15,537 nt of DNA from JAICYJ01 sp035473255 (lineage in GTDB: Bacteria > Actinomycetota > Thermoleophilia > Gaiellales > JAICJC01): positions 1-15,537 of the forward strand of contig DATIOK010000030.1 of assembly GCA_035473255.1 (NCBI GenBank), in the 5' to 3' direction. Below are positions 6,050 through 13,447 of the stretch, piece by piece. Every line of letters starts with the position of its first letter. Within the stretch, counting starts at the first letter, position 1. A program made the position numbers and the translations under genes. Under the pieces are notes generated by a model that saw only the letters and a list, made by a program, of their open reading frames with translations, did no database searches and was not told the origin of the DNA.

Positions 6050-8038
6050 CTTGAACGGCAGTACCAGCGGCTGCCACGTGTCCAGGGGCCGCCCGGCCGT
6101 GGCATCGATCGCGCGCAGCGTGATGGTGCGGTCGGCCGCACCCGGCGGGTCGATCTCGATCAACCCGGCGCCGGAGACGTTCAGCTTGTAGCGCGACCGG
6201 TCGACGTTCGGGTCGCCCGGGGCCGCGCCCGACCACAGCTCGCAGCGGATGCCTGCGCAGGTGAACTCGGTGATCCGCATGCCGGCCGCCTCGGGTCTGC
6301 CCTGCGGGTCGGGGTGCTGATCGATCCGCAGCGAGTGGCAGTCACCGCTCACGATCAGCACGCGCTTGCCGCGCAGCTGGGCGTCCATGAACGCGCTCAG
6401 CACCCGGCGGTACTCGTGCGGCCAGCTGTAGATGTAGTTGTCGTGCTCGACGCGGCCGTTGCGGGGGTTGACGCGCGTGCCGAAGGCGTCGCCGCTGAAG
6501 ACGACGAACATGGCGGCGTCGCTGGTGCGCAGGATCCGCTCCATCCAGGTCCGCTGCTCGATCCCCAGCTTCGTCTTGCCGGGCACGTTCGGGCCCCCGG
6601 CCGGATCGCAGTAGCGACGGCCGTCCAGCGTCAGGCAGTGAACGTCGCCGGCGCGGACGTCGAAGTAGCCGCGCCGCTCGGAGTCGGCCGAGATCTGGTT
6701 CCAGAGCTGCCACGTCCACGGCAGCAGCGTCGTTCGGTCGGCGTTGTTGTCGGGGCCGTACTCGTGGTCGTCCATGATGAACCCGACCGGCACGCGCTGC
6801 CGCATGGCGACGAACCCCGGGTCGGCCAGGAACCGCTGGAAGCGGTCGGCGAAGAACGCGGGCGAACGGCTGTAGCTGCCGTCGTTGAAGTTGCCGGCGT
6901 ACCCGAAGTCGCCCTCGAACACCATCGCGGCAGGCGTCCTGGTGGCCGCCTCCAGCAGTCGCCGGTAGCCCTGGTTGCGCCCTGGGCCGATCAGCTTGTA
7001 GCAGCTGGCGCCGAGCAGCGTCAGGCCGCCTGCGTGCCCGGTCAGCCGGACGTCCTGCAGCGGGGTGACCGTCTCCGCCGCGCCCGTCAGCGATCGCAGG
7101 CGCACGCGCCAGCGAACGCCGCCGTCGGCTCGGATCTGGTGGAGCGCGGTCAGCGGGAACCCGTCGACGACCTGTTCGGGGCTGTGCTCGAACCCGCCGC
7201 CGGCCACCGACCATTCGAACCTGATGCGGGCCGGGTAGGCGCTCCATACGCGCATGCGCACGTCGTGGGCGCCGTCCAGGCGCGGGCTGGGGATGCCCGA
7301 GATCAGCACCGGCGCCACCGGGCTGGTCGGCTGCGGCTGCGTGTCTGTGGCGACGGTGTGGCTGCGCACCTCCAGCCGGCATGGACGCAGGCTGAGGGGG
7401 TGCACGGCCAGGACGCCGGGGTTCCCGGCCACGGCCGCCACCGGCCCCGAGACCTGCCAGTCCGCCTCCGGCCCGTCTCCCCGCCAGGCCCTCGCCCAGA
7501 CACGGCCGCCCTGGTAGCGGACGTCCAGCACGTGGCGCGCGCCCGCCGCCAACGGGTCGGTGTCTTGGATGGCAACGGTGCGGCGGCCGTCGAAGGCGTA
7601 CTCGGCGATCACCAGCCGGCCGCTCTCGATCGTCACTGCCACGAACGCGTGCGGTCCGGTTGACCGCAGCAGCAGCCCCGGCCGCAGGCTGGCGTCGGTG
7701 ACGGCGAACTCGAGCCGCTGGGCCCCGTCGGCGTGCACCGCATCCAGCAGCTGCACGGGCATCGGCTGGTCCGCGGCGGTGGTGTGCACGCCGGCGGGCA
7801 CCGTCAGCACCGCCCGGCCGGCGGTGACCATCAGCGGCCCCTGAAGCGGAACCCACCGCGGCCCCCATCCATCCGGGCCGCTGAACGCGCTGCGGAGGCG
7901 AAACCGGCTCGGCGCCGGCCCTGGAGGCGGCGCCACCGCGGCCCCGCCGCCGCCGAGCAGCTGTCTGGCGGTGACCCCTGCCGCGGCGGCGCCGGCCAGC
8001 GCCAGCAGACCGGCTCGCGTGTAGCGACGCCCGGTCAT
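6041..8038 (-). CDS. PhoD-like metallophosphatase with Tat-type signal
   Basis: 665 aa from the ATG at 8038, which overlaps the upstream gene's TGA (ATGA). The N-terminus MTGRRYTRAGLLALAGAAAA looks like a Tat signal (twin arginine, then a hydrophobic stretch), as usual for PhoD. A long beta-rich region follows (about 50-340). The metal site is in the C-terminal half: EGDFGY (Asp377), MDDHEYGPDNN (423-433), FSGDAFG (Asp517) and VSGDCHS (Asp566, His568), matching the GD, DDHE and GDxH pattern of PhoD phosphodiesterases/alkaline phosphatases. It should act outside the membrane on phosphate esters or phosphodiester polymers; the substrate is unknown. The beta-rich N-terminal extension makes it longer than typical PhoD (about 500-580 aa). 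The frame stays open upstream to 8407, but that part lies over the neighbouring gene and would bury the signal peptide. Tight coupling to a GT-C-like gene suggests a surface-glycan role. Confidence 0.85.
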   Translation of the reverse strand: MTGRRYTRAGLLALAGAAAAGVTARQLLGGGGAAVAPPPGPAPSRFRLRSAFSGPDGWGPRWVPLQGPLMVTAGRAVLTVPAGVHTTAADQPMPVQLLDAVHADGAQRLEFAVTDASLRPGLLLRSTGPHAFVAVTIESGRLVIAEYAFDGRRTVAIQDTDPLAAGARHVLDVRYQGGRVWARAWRGDGPEADWQVSGPVAAVAGNPGVLAVHPLSLRPCRLEVRSHTVATDTQPQPTSPVAPVLISGIPSPRLDGAHDVRMRVWSAYPARIRFEWSVAGGGFEHSPEQVVDGFPLTALHQIRADGGVRWRVRLRSLTGAAETVTPLQDVRLTGHAGGLTLLGASCYKLIGPGRNQGYRRLLEAATRTPAAMVFEGDFGYAGNFNDGSYSRSPAFFADRFQRFLADPGFVAMRQRVPVGFIMDDHEYGPDNNADRTTLLPWTWQLWNQISADSERRGYFDVRAGDVHCLTLDGRRYCDPAGGPNVPGKTKLGIEQRTWMERILRTSDAAMFVVFSGDAFGTRVNPRNGRVEHDNYIYSWPHEYRRVLSAFMDAQLRGKRVLIVSGDCHSLRIDQHPDPQGRPEAAGMRITEFTCAGIRCELWSGAAPGDPNVDRSRYKLNVSGAGLIEIDPPGAADRTITLRAIDATAGRPLDTWQPLVLPFKPA

Positions 8039-10014
8039 CGCAGCGGCTCGCTCGAGCAACGGTACCCGGGCACGTCGTCGGGGCGAGGCGCGTCGGCCCC
8101 GGCCCCGGCCACCGCGAACACCGAGACGGGCCCGACCTGCGCGTGCAGGCTCAGCTCGGGCAGGCGCATCAGCCGCTTTGCCTGATCGGGCCGGGCCAGC
8201 ACGTAGTCGATTGACCACCGGCGCAGCAGGTCTGCGTTGGCGGCCGGGTCGGCGTAGAAGCGCCGCGCGCCGGCCTCGATGTCGAGCGCCTGGGCGAGCA
8301 GCGCCGGCCGCAGGAACACCATTAGGCCCTCCTGCATGCTGGCACGGCCGGTCAGCGCCTGGAACGACCCGCGCGTCCTCGTGGGCGTCAGCAGCCGGGT
8401 GTTGCATGGCGTGGCGACACGCGCCGCCTCGATCATGGAGGACACGGCCGGCCCGCCGTGCACGCCCGCGGTCAGCCCGTTCCAGCCGATGCCGGCGACG
8501 ATCAGCAGGGGCAGCGCGGCCGCACAGACCGCCGGCAGCCGCGGGCGCAGCTGCCGGGTGCTGCCGAACAGGGCGTTCATGCCGGCCGCCGCGAGCACCA
8601 GCAGCGGCAGGCTGGCGTACTCGAACACGCGCCGGTCGCCGAACGTCGCCGGCACGTAGTAGGCATACCGGGCCGAGAACAGCAGCTCGATCGCGTACAG
8701 CGACGCCAGCGCGAACAGGGCGGCCGCCACGGCCAGCCGCTCCGGCCGGCCACCGAGCAGCACGGCCGCCAGGCCCAGCAGCCCCAGCGCCAGCAGCGGC
8801 AGCACCAGCGTGCGGCCGTGGGCGGGCAGCGCGGTGGCCGTCGAGTAGAGGTTGCGCGCGGCCGTCACCGGTGGGGTGTAGAAGCGGCGTCGGGACTTCG
8901 GGATCGGTGTCTTCTTGAGACCGAGCAGAGCCGCGGTGGGGTCGTAGCGCCCGTTGACGGCCCGGTAGGGGGTGCCGGATGCTCCCTGGAACCCGAGGTC
9001 ACCGCCCGCCAGCACGAGCGCCATCGCCGCGACCGCGAGCCCACCCGCCGCCGTGGCGATGCTCCAGCGGGCGATCGCCCGCCAGCGGCCGCTGCGGACG
9101 GCCGCGGCGACGGCGTAGCCGGCCATCAGCGGGGCGATCCCGATCACCGCCACCAGGTGTGTCAGCGCTGCCGCCCCGATCAGCGCGCCCGTCGCGACGG
9201 CCCTGGGCAGGCCGGCGCCGGCGTCGCCGCGCAGCAGCGGCACCGCCAGCACCAGCGCCGCCAGCATGCACATGCGGCCGCTGTCCTCGGTCTGGAAGAA
9301 GGTCATCTTGTGAACGATGTCCGCATCGAGCACGAGGCCCCCCGGCCACGCATGGTCCGTCAGGGCCAGCAGCGGCAGGGCGGCGGCGCACCAGCGCAGG
9401 CCCAGCTCCCAGCCCAGCGCGAACATGCCGGCGGCGAACCCCACCGCCGAGATCCACAGCGCGGCCGCCATGGCGGAGAACGGGTGGTCGCGGAGCACGA
9501 ACGAGAGCCCGGCATCGAAGGAGTTGGCGCCCAGCTTGCTGATTGCGGGCGCGTGCAGCGCTCCCCACTGCAGCACCGTCGACGGGACGCGGCCGGCGTC
9601 CGCGAACTCGAGCCCGTCGCTCCAGTACCTCCAGCCGCCGGCGGACGCGTCGACCGGGATCCGCAGCCGCGCGATCGCGATGGCGGTCACCGCCAGCAGC
9701 CCGAATACGACCACGGGCCAGCCCGCCCGGGCCTCGCCCCGCAGGCTCCCCAGCAGCTCGCGCAGTGGCGTTCGTCGCAGCGTCCACCAAAGCAGCAGGC
9801 AGCTCACCGTCGCCAGCAGCAGCGCCAGCGACCATGGCCGCAGCAGGTGCACGAGCGCCAGCGCGGTCGCCGGCCACAGCACCATCGCGTACCCGAGTCC
9901 GAACACCGCCGCCACGCGGGCTGGGATCGAGCTGTGACCGGCCGGGAGCGCTGCCAGCGTGGCGATCGCACCGCACGCGAGGATGACGAAGACGGTCGCA
10001 GCGGCGAGGATCAC
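8035..10014 (-). CDS. Multi-pass membrane protein, probable GT-C-type glycosyltransferase
   Basis: 659 aa from a GTG. The first roughly 530 residues contain about ten or more hydrophobic helices; the last roughly 130 residues are soluble. After the first helices a loop reads YWSDGLEFADAGRVP (Asp133, Glu136, Asp139), resembling the acidic first external loop of GT-C glycosyltransferases, which use polyprenyl-phosphate sugars. The soluble tail with LTGRASMQEG and DYVLARPDQAKR is like tails of large uncharacterised actinobacterial membrane proteins of this class. I do not recognise a named family, so glycosyltransferase activity is inferred from topology and the acidic loop. The GTG is preferred because a TACCCT box sits 7 nt upstream and the first helix starts at once. 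It follows a second protein of similar design and overlaps the phosphatase gene by 4 nt, so the three probably work together at the cell surface. Confidence 0.7.
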   Translation of the reverse strand: MILAAATVFVILACGAIATLAALPAGHSSIPARVAAVFGLGYAMVLWPATALALVHLLRPWSLALLLATVSCLLLWWTLRRTPLRELLGSLRGEARAGWPVVVFGLLAVTAIAIARLRIPVDASAGGWRYWSDGLEFADAGRVPSTVLQWGALHAPAISKLGANSFDAGLSFVLRDHPFSAMAAALWISAVGFAAGMFALGWELGLRWCAAALPLLALTDHAWPGGLVLDADIVHKMTFFQTEDSGRMCMLAALVLAVPLLRGDAGAGLPRAVATGALIGAAALTHLVAVIGIAPLMAGYAVAAAVRSGRWRAIARWSIATAAGGLAVAAMALVLAGGDLGFQGASGTPYRAVNGRYDPTAALLGLKKTPIPKSRRRFYTPPVTAARNLYSTATALPAHGRTLVLPLLALGLLGLAAVLLGGRPERLAVAAALFALASLYAIELLFSARYAYYVPATFGDRRVFEYASLPLLVLAAAGMNALFGSTRQLRPRLPAVCAAALPLLIVAGIGWNGLTAGVHGGPAVSSMIEAARVATPCNTRLLTPTRTRGSFQALTGRASMQEGLMVFLRPALLAQALDIEAGARRFYADPAANADLLRRWSIDYVLARPDQAKRLMRLPELSLHAQVGPVSVFAVAGAGADAPRPDDVPGYRCSSEPLR

Positions 10015-10021
10015 CCACGGG

Positions 10022-10027
10022 AGGGTA
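10022..10027 (-). promoter_or_regulatory. Putative internal -10 box before the second GT-C-like gene
   Basis: Minus strand reads TACCCT, 7 nt before the GTG at 10014, in the 36-nt gap between the two membrane-protein genes. It matches TANNNT but departs from the TAGNCT seen elsewhere, so the call is weaker. It would allow the GT-C/phosphatase pair to be transcribed separately. Confidence 0.35.
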
Positions 10028-10050
10028 CCGTCCGGGGGTGGCCGAAGATG

Positions 10051-11871
10051 TCACGGTGGACCTGTGCGCGTCAGGTCCCACCGCCGGTCGCCGAACGTGC
10101 ACGAGGCGACCAGCGTCCCGGTTCCGGCAGGGACGACGCCGGGCTTGGCGAGCACGACGTCCACGCCGGCCGGAGGCGGCCCGCCGGCCAGCGTCGCCGC
10201 GACCGCCCGGCGGCGGGCGGCCAGATCGGGGATCCGGTCGTGCAGCCAGCTGCGGAATCGCACGTTGGCCGACGCCGTGCGCAGGTAGTAGAACCCGGCA
10301 CCGCTGCGGGCGAACAGCCGCAGGCTGAGCATGTCCGCTGCCGGCTCGGGAGCGACCACGGCCACGCGCGTGTCCGCATTGATCGGCAGCGTGCCGCAGT
10401 CCAGCAGTGGCGAGACCGGGTCGCGCCAGATGCTCGCGGACGCGAGCACCGTCGACCCCAGCGCCAGGCAGGCCAGCAGTGCGGCCGCCGCCGGCGCGGC
10501 GGCCGGCCTGCGCCGGCCTGCGGCCGTGACCAGCGCGTCCGCGCCCACGCCGGCCGGGACGCACAGCGCGAGCACCAGGAACGGCATGTAGCGCGGCCAG
10601 CCGACGAGCGCTGCCGGGACGCCGCCGGTGTCGACGTGCGATGCCAGCAGCCCGGCGACGACGGCCAGCGCCGGCACCGTCACCAAGGCCAGCGAACGAG
10701 ACAGCGCCGGGCGTCGCTTCCGGTACAGCACGGCCATGCCCGCGGCCGCGAGCGGCAGCGTCAGGCCCACGGCGGCGAGCGACTGGCCGGCGCTGGGCGT
10801 GCCAGCATCAAACTCCGTGGTCTGGACGAAGCCGTGGTAGCGGAGGTAGGCGAGCGCGAGCGGCACCAGCCACGGTGCCACCACCGCCGCTCCCGCCGGC
10901 GCCGCCCGCCAGGCGTCGCGGCAGCGTTCCAGGACTGCGAGCACCGCCACCCAGGCGGCGCACAGCAGTCCGGCCGGCGGGGCGATCAGGAACACCAGGC
11001 CGCCGGCGGCACCGACGGCCCACCACATCGCTCCCCGACCCGAGATCGCCCGCAGCGCCAGCCACAGCACGATCGGCACCAGCGCCAGCCCCAGGTCGCG
11101 CGGGATCATCGGCGGCAGGAACGTCGTCGCGGGCGTCAGAGCCGGCACCGGGCTGCCGTGGAAGGGCCCGGCGTCGATCGTCGCCATGTCGAACCGGTAC
11201 CCGTGGGCGTCCGCGGCCCACCCCAGTGAGGCCGCCCCCAGGAACAGGCCGACGCTCCATGTGGCGGCCCGCCGGCGGTCGCAGATCTCCATCGCCAGCA
11301 GCCAGATGCCTGTGCCGGCACAGACCAGGCCGAACCCCTGCATCGACCACACCGCGCTCTCCGCCCCACCCGGCAGCGCTCCCGCGATCCATGCCACCAG
11401 CGCATGGAACAGCCACGGGTAGCCGTTCGGCTCGCCGGCATAGACCCCGCCCGGGGTGGCGGCCCCGTCCTCGAGCTGGTGGATCCAGCCCAGGTGCCAG
11501 AGCAGGTCGCCGCGCGAGGGCTGCAGCGCGCCCAGCGTCAGCACCAGCTGCGGAGCGCTCAGCACTAGCCCGGCCACGCAGCCCGTGACGAGCGGAGCGA
11601 CCGCCGGCCGCGGCGCGCGCAGGGGCGGGCGCAGCGCCAGGAAGGCGACGGCCGCCGCCAGCGCCAGACCGGCCGTCGCAATCGTGCTGCCCAGCAGCCC
11701 GACGCTGAGGGCACCCGCCACCATCGCCGTCCAGGCCAGGCCGCAGGCGGCCAGCGCTCCGACCGCAAACCGCTCGGCCGCGGGCCGCTCGCGGGCAAGC
11801 GCGCTGCCGGCCACCCAAACCCAGGCCAGGAGGGCCAGCAGCATGATCGCTCCGGCGGCGTCTGCGGACAT
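10051..11871 (-). CDS. Multi-pass membrane protein, probable GT-C-type glycosyltransferase (first of tandem pair)
   Basis: 606 aa from the ATG at 11871; an in-frame GTG at 11877 would add two residues. The ATG is preferred because the TAGCCT box lies 9 nt before it but only 3 nt before the GTG. About a dozen hydrophobic helices are followed by a soluble tail from about residue 480. After the third or fourth helix comes GDLLWHLGWIHQLEDG (Asp122, His126, Glu134 from this ATG), then GYPWLFHAL. This D-x3-H ... L-x-D-G ... YP-x-x-x-H layout is typical of GT-C glycosyltransferases (oligosaccharyl-/mannosyltransferase-like), which take sugars from polyprenyl-phosphate donors on the outer face of the membrane. 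Donor and acceptor cannot be read from sequence. It heads a minus-strand block with a similar protein and a PhoD-like phosphatase, and is divergent from mqnC. Confidence 0.7.
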   Translation of the reverse strand: MSADAAGAIMLLALLAWVWVAGSALARERPAAERFAVGALAACGLAWTAMVAGALSVGLLGSTIATAGLALAAAVAFLALRPPLRAPRPAVAPLVTGCVAGLVLSAPQLVLTLGALQPSRGDLLWHLGWIHQLEDGAATPGGVYAGEPNGYPWLFHALVAWIAGALPGGAESAVWSMQGFGLVCAGTGIWLLAMEICDRRRAATWSVGLFLGAASLGWAADAHGYRFDMATIDAGPFHGSPVPALTPATTFLPPMIPRDLGLALVPIVLWLALRAISGRGAMWWAVGAAGGLVFLIAPPAGLLCAAWVAVLAVLERCRDAWRAAPAGAAVVAPWLVPLALAYLRYHGFVQTTEFDAGTPSAGQSLAAVGLTLPLAAAGMAVLYRKRRPALSRSLALVTVPALAVVAGLLASHVDTGGVPAALVGWPRYMPFLVLALCVPAGVGADALVTAAGRRRPAAAPAAAALLACLALGSTVLASASIWRDPVSPLLDCGTLPINADTRVAVVAPEPAADMLSLRLFARSGAGFYYLRTASANVRFRSWLHDRIPDLAARRRAVAATLAGGPPPAGVDVVLAKPGVVPAGTGTLVASCTFGDRRWDLTRTGPP

Positions 11872-11880
11872 CAGCACGCG

Positions 11881-11886
11881 AGGCTA
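11881..11886 (-). promoter_or_regulatory. Putative -10 box of the GT-C/phosphatase block
   Basis: Minus strand reads TAGCCT, 9 nt before the ATG at 11871 (3 nt before the alternative GTG at 11877). It overlaps a 5-bp inverted repeat GAGGC/GCCTC (11880-11894). Confidence 0.45.
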
Positions 11887-11901
11887 CCGGCCTCACCGGC
11901 C
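11886..11901. repeat. Short direct repeat in the mqnC/GT-C divergent promoter region
   Basis: ACCGGCC occurs at 11886-11892 and again at 11895-11901, a 9-bp period, between the two divergent -10 boxes. It could be a regulator-binding site, but short GC-rich repeats are common here by chance. Confidence 0.3.
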
Positions 11902-11914
11902 GCGGGGTTTCAAC

Positions 11915-11920
11915 TAGCAT
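11915..11920 (+). promoter_or_regulatory. Putative -10 box of the mqnC operon
   Basis: TAGCAT, 7 nt before the mqnC GTG, sits in a locally AT-richer patch (TTTCAACTAGCAT). No Shine-Dalgarno is present, so a leaderless transcript is likely. Confidence 0.5.
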
Positions 11921-11927
11921 CCGCCTG

Positions 11928-13043
11928 GTGATCGGTGCGACCCTCACGAGCCCGGTGCAGCTGGCCCTGGACAAGGCGCTGTCCGGCGAGCGCATCTCCG
12001 ACGACGACGCGCGCACGCTGCTCGAGTCGCGCGAGCTGGTGCGGATCGGACGCGTCGCCCATGAGCTGCGCTGCCGGCGGACGCCGGCCGACCGTGTCAC
12101 GTTCATCGTCGACCGCAACCTCAACTACACGAACATCTGTTACACCGACTGCAACTTCTGCGCCTTCTACCGGCGGCCGGGTGACCGGCGCGAGGGCTAC
12201 ACGCTGCCGCGGCCGGTGATCTACAAGAAGATCGAGGAGACGCTGGCGCTGGGCGGGACGGCGCTGCTGATGCAGGGTGGCCACAACCCCGAGCTCGGCA
12301 TCGACTGGTATGAAGACCTGTTCCGGTCGATCAAGGCGCGCTACCCGATCCACCTGCACGCGCTGTCGCCGAGCGAGGTGCAGCACATCGCGCGCAAGGC
12401 CAAGCTGACGCCGTCCGAGACGCTGTCGCGGCTGCGCGACGCCGGCCTCGACTCGCTGCCCGGCGGCGGCGCCGAGATCCTGGTCGATCGCGTGCGCACC
12501 ATCATCTCGCCGATCAAGACCACCTCCGACGAGTGGCTGGGGATCATGCGGGCGGCCCACCGGCTCGGCATGAGCACCACCGCCACCATGATGTGGGGCC
12601 ACGTCGAGACGCTGGACGAGCGGATCGAGCACCTGCGTCGGATCCGTGAGCTGCAGGACGAGATGCATGGCTTCCGTGCCTTCATCAGCTGGACGTTCCA
12701 GCCCGACAACACGGAGCTGGCGCAGCAGGTGACGTGGTATCCCACCAGCTTCGACTACCTGCTGATGCAGGCGGTCAGCCGCATCTACCTCGACAACGTC
12801 GACCACATCCAGAGCTCGTGGGTGACCCAGGGCATCAAGATCGGGCAGGTGGCGCTGTTCTACGGCGCCGACGACATGGGCTCGATCATGATCGAGGAGA
12901 ACGTGGTCTCGGCCGCGGGCACGACCCACCGGGCGGGCGTCGACGACTTCCTGCACACGATCCGCAACGCGGGCTTCAGACCGTCGCAGCGAGACACGCT
13001 GTACCGGACCGTGCGCGACTTCCCGCTCGCCGCCGCGTCGTGA
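11928..13043 (+). CDS. mqnC: Cyclic dehypoxanthinyl futalosine synthase (radical SAM)
   Basis: 371 aa. The radical-SAM motif is CYTDCNFCAFYR (Cys71, Cys75, Cys78). It is followed by family marks LMQGGHNPELGIDWYEDLF, HLHALSPSEVQHIA, GLDSLPGGGAEIL, ATMMWGHVE and SWTFQPDNTEL. MqnC cyclises dehypoxanthinyl futalosine to the spiro cyclic form, later cleaved by MqnD. CAFYR after the cysteines and QGGHNPELGIDWYEDL distinguish it from MqnE at 4165-5274. The paralogy is still obvious: cysteines fall at identical residue numbers and both proteins end with a QRDTLY...VR motif. The GTG start is supported by the TAGCAT box 7 nt upstream. It is split from mqnE-mqnA by the 5.8-kb minus-strand block. Its stop overlaps the GTG of the SRPBCC gene (GTGA), making it the first gene of a four-gene run. 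Confidence 0.95.
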   Translation: MIGATLTSPVQLALDKALSGERISDDDARTLLESRELVRIGRVAHELRCRRTPADRVTFIVDRNLNYTNICYTDCNFCAFYRRPGDRREGYTLPRPVIYKKIEETLALGGTALLMQGGHNPELGIDWYEDLFRSIKARYPIHLHALSPSEVQHIARKAKLTPSETLSRLRDAGLDSLPGGGAEILVDRVRTIISPIKTTSDEWLGIMRAAHRLGMSTTATMMWGHVETLDERIEHLRRIRELQDEMHGFRAFISWTFQPDNTELAQQVTWYPTSFDYLLMQAVSRIYLDNVDHIQSSWVTQGIKIGQVALFYGADDMGSIMIEENVVSAAGTTHRAGVDDFLHTIRNAGFRPSQRDTLYRTVRDFPLAAAS

Positions 13044-13447
13044 AGGCATCCGTCTCGAGGCGGATGCCGTCGGCCGCCCCCCAGGACGTCTGGGACGTGA
13101 TCAGCGATCCCCACCGCCACGTGCGCACCCTGCCGACCTCGGTGTCGCAGGTCGAGGTGCTCGGCTCCGGTGAGATCTCGTGCACGGTGTCGGCGATGGG
13201 CAGGAGCGAGCGGATGCTGGTACGGCGGACGGAGCTGGAGCCGCCGCGGCGTCTGGTCGAGCATCGGGTGGACGGCACCCGTGAGGGCAGCACCGAGTTC
13301 GTGGTCGAGCCGGACGGCGGCGGCAGCCGCGTCACGTTGACCGCCGTCGTGGAGCTGCCGCGGCTGCTGGCGGTCGTGGCCAAGGGGCCGATCGAACACG
13401 GCCTCAAGCGGCAGCTGGAGCTGCTCGAGCAGGAGGCATCGTCGTGA
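13040..13447 (+). CDS. SRPBCC (START/polyketide-cyclase-like) family protein
   Basis: 135 aa, short and typical of single-domain SRPBCC proteins, which fold around a deep hydrophobic pocket. The N-terminal pattern (first strand KASVSRRMP, then APQDVWDVISDPHRH) matches the family's strand-helix opening; the C-terminal helix (VVAKGPIEHGLKRQLELLEQ) is also typical. The GTG at 13040 overlaps the mqnC stop. An in-frame ATG at 13064 exists but would remove the first strand, so the GTG is preferred. No Shine-Dalgarno is visible; translation is probably coupled to mqnC. A 24-nt near-perfect palindrome begins 5 nt into the gene. The role is unknown. Binding a hydrophobic ligand such as a quinone precursor would fit the operon, but this is speculation from position only. 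Confidence 0.78.
   Translation: MKASVSRRMPSAAPQDVWDVISDPHRHVRTLPTSVSQVEVLGSGEISCTVSAMGRSERMLVRRTELEPPRRLVEHRVDGTREGSTEFVVEPDGGGSRVTLTAVVELPRLLAVVAKGPIEHGLKRQLELLEQEASS
13045..13068 (+). repeat. Near-perfect palindrome/RNA hairpin at the start of the SRPBCC gene
   Basis: Arms GGCATCCG (13045-13052) and CGGATGCC (13061-13068) are exact inverted copies around a centre containing CTCGAG; 11 of 12 pairs match. In RNA this gives a 10-bp stem (one U-G pair) with loop UCGA, starting 2 nt after the GTG start codon. No U-run follows, so it is not a standard terminator. Confidence 0.6.
13431..13436 (+). promoter_or_regulatory. Strong ribosome binding site for the second methyltransferase gene
   Basis: A perfect AGGAGG inside the end of the SRPBCC gene, 7 nt before the GTG at 13444. 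It fixes that start and is the clearest Shine-Dalgarno in the window. Confidence 0.7.

Noticed and set aside
6314..7663. A 449-residue plus-strand frame opposite the PhoD-like gene.
   Set aside because: It lacks any recognisable motif and is the antisense of a gene with intact metal-binding motifs.
8039..8407. An N-terminal extension of the phosphatase frame up to 8407.
   Set aside because: It overlaps the end of the membrane-protein gene and would bury the Tat-like signal. The ATG at 8038 gives the usual 4-nt overlap.
8458..11229. A 923-residue open frame on the plus strand opposite the two membrane-protein genes.
   Set aside because: Its composition is almost only R, Q, G, H, A, D and P with no fold-like pattern; it is the antisense shadow of GC-rich, leucine/alanine-rich membrane-protein codons. 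The minus-strand genes have clear helices and motifs.
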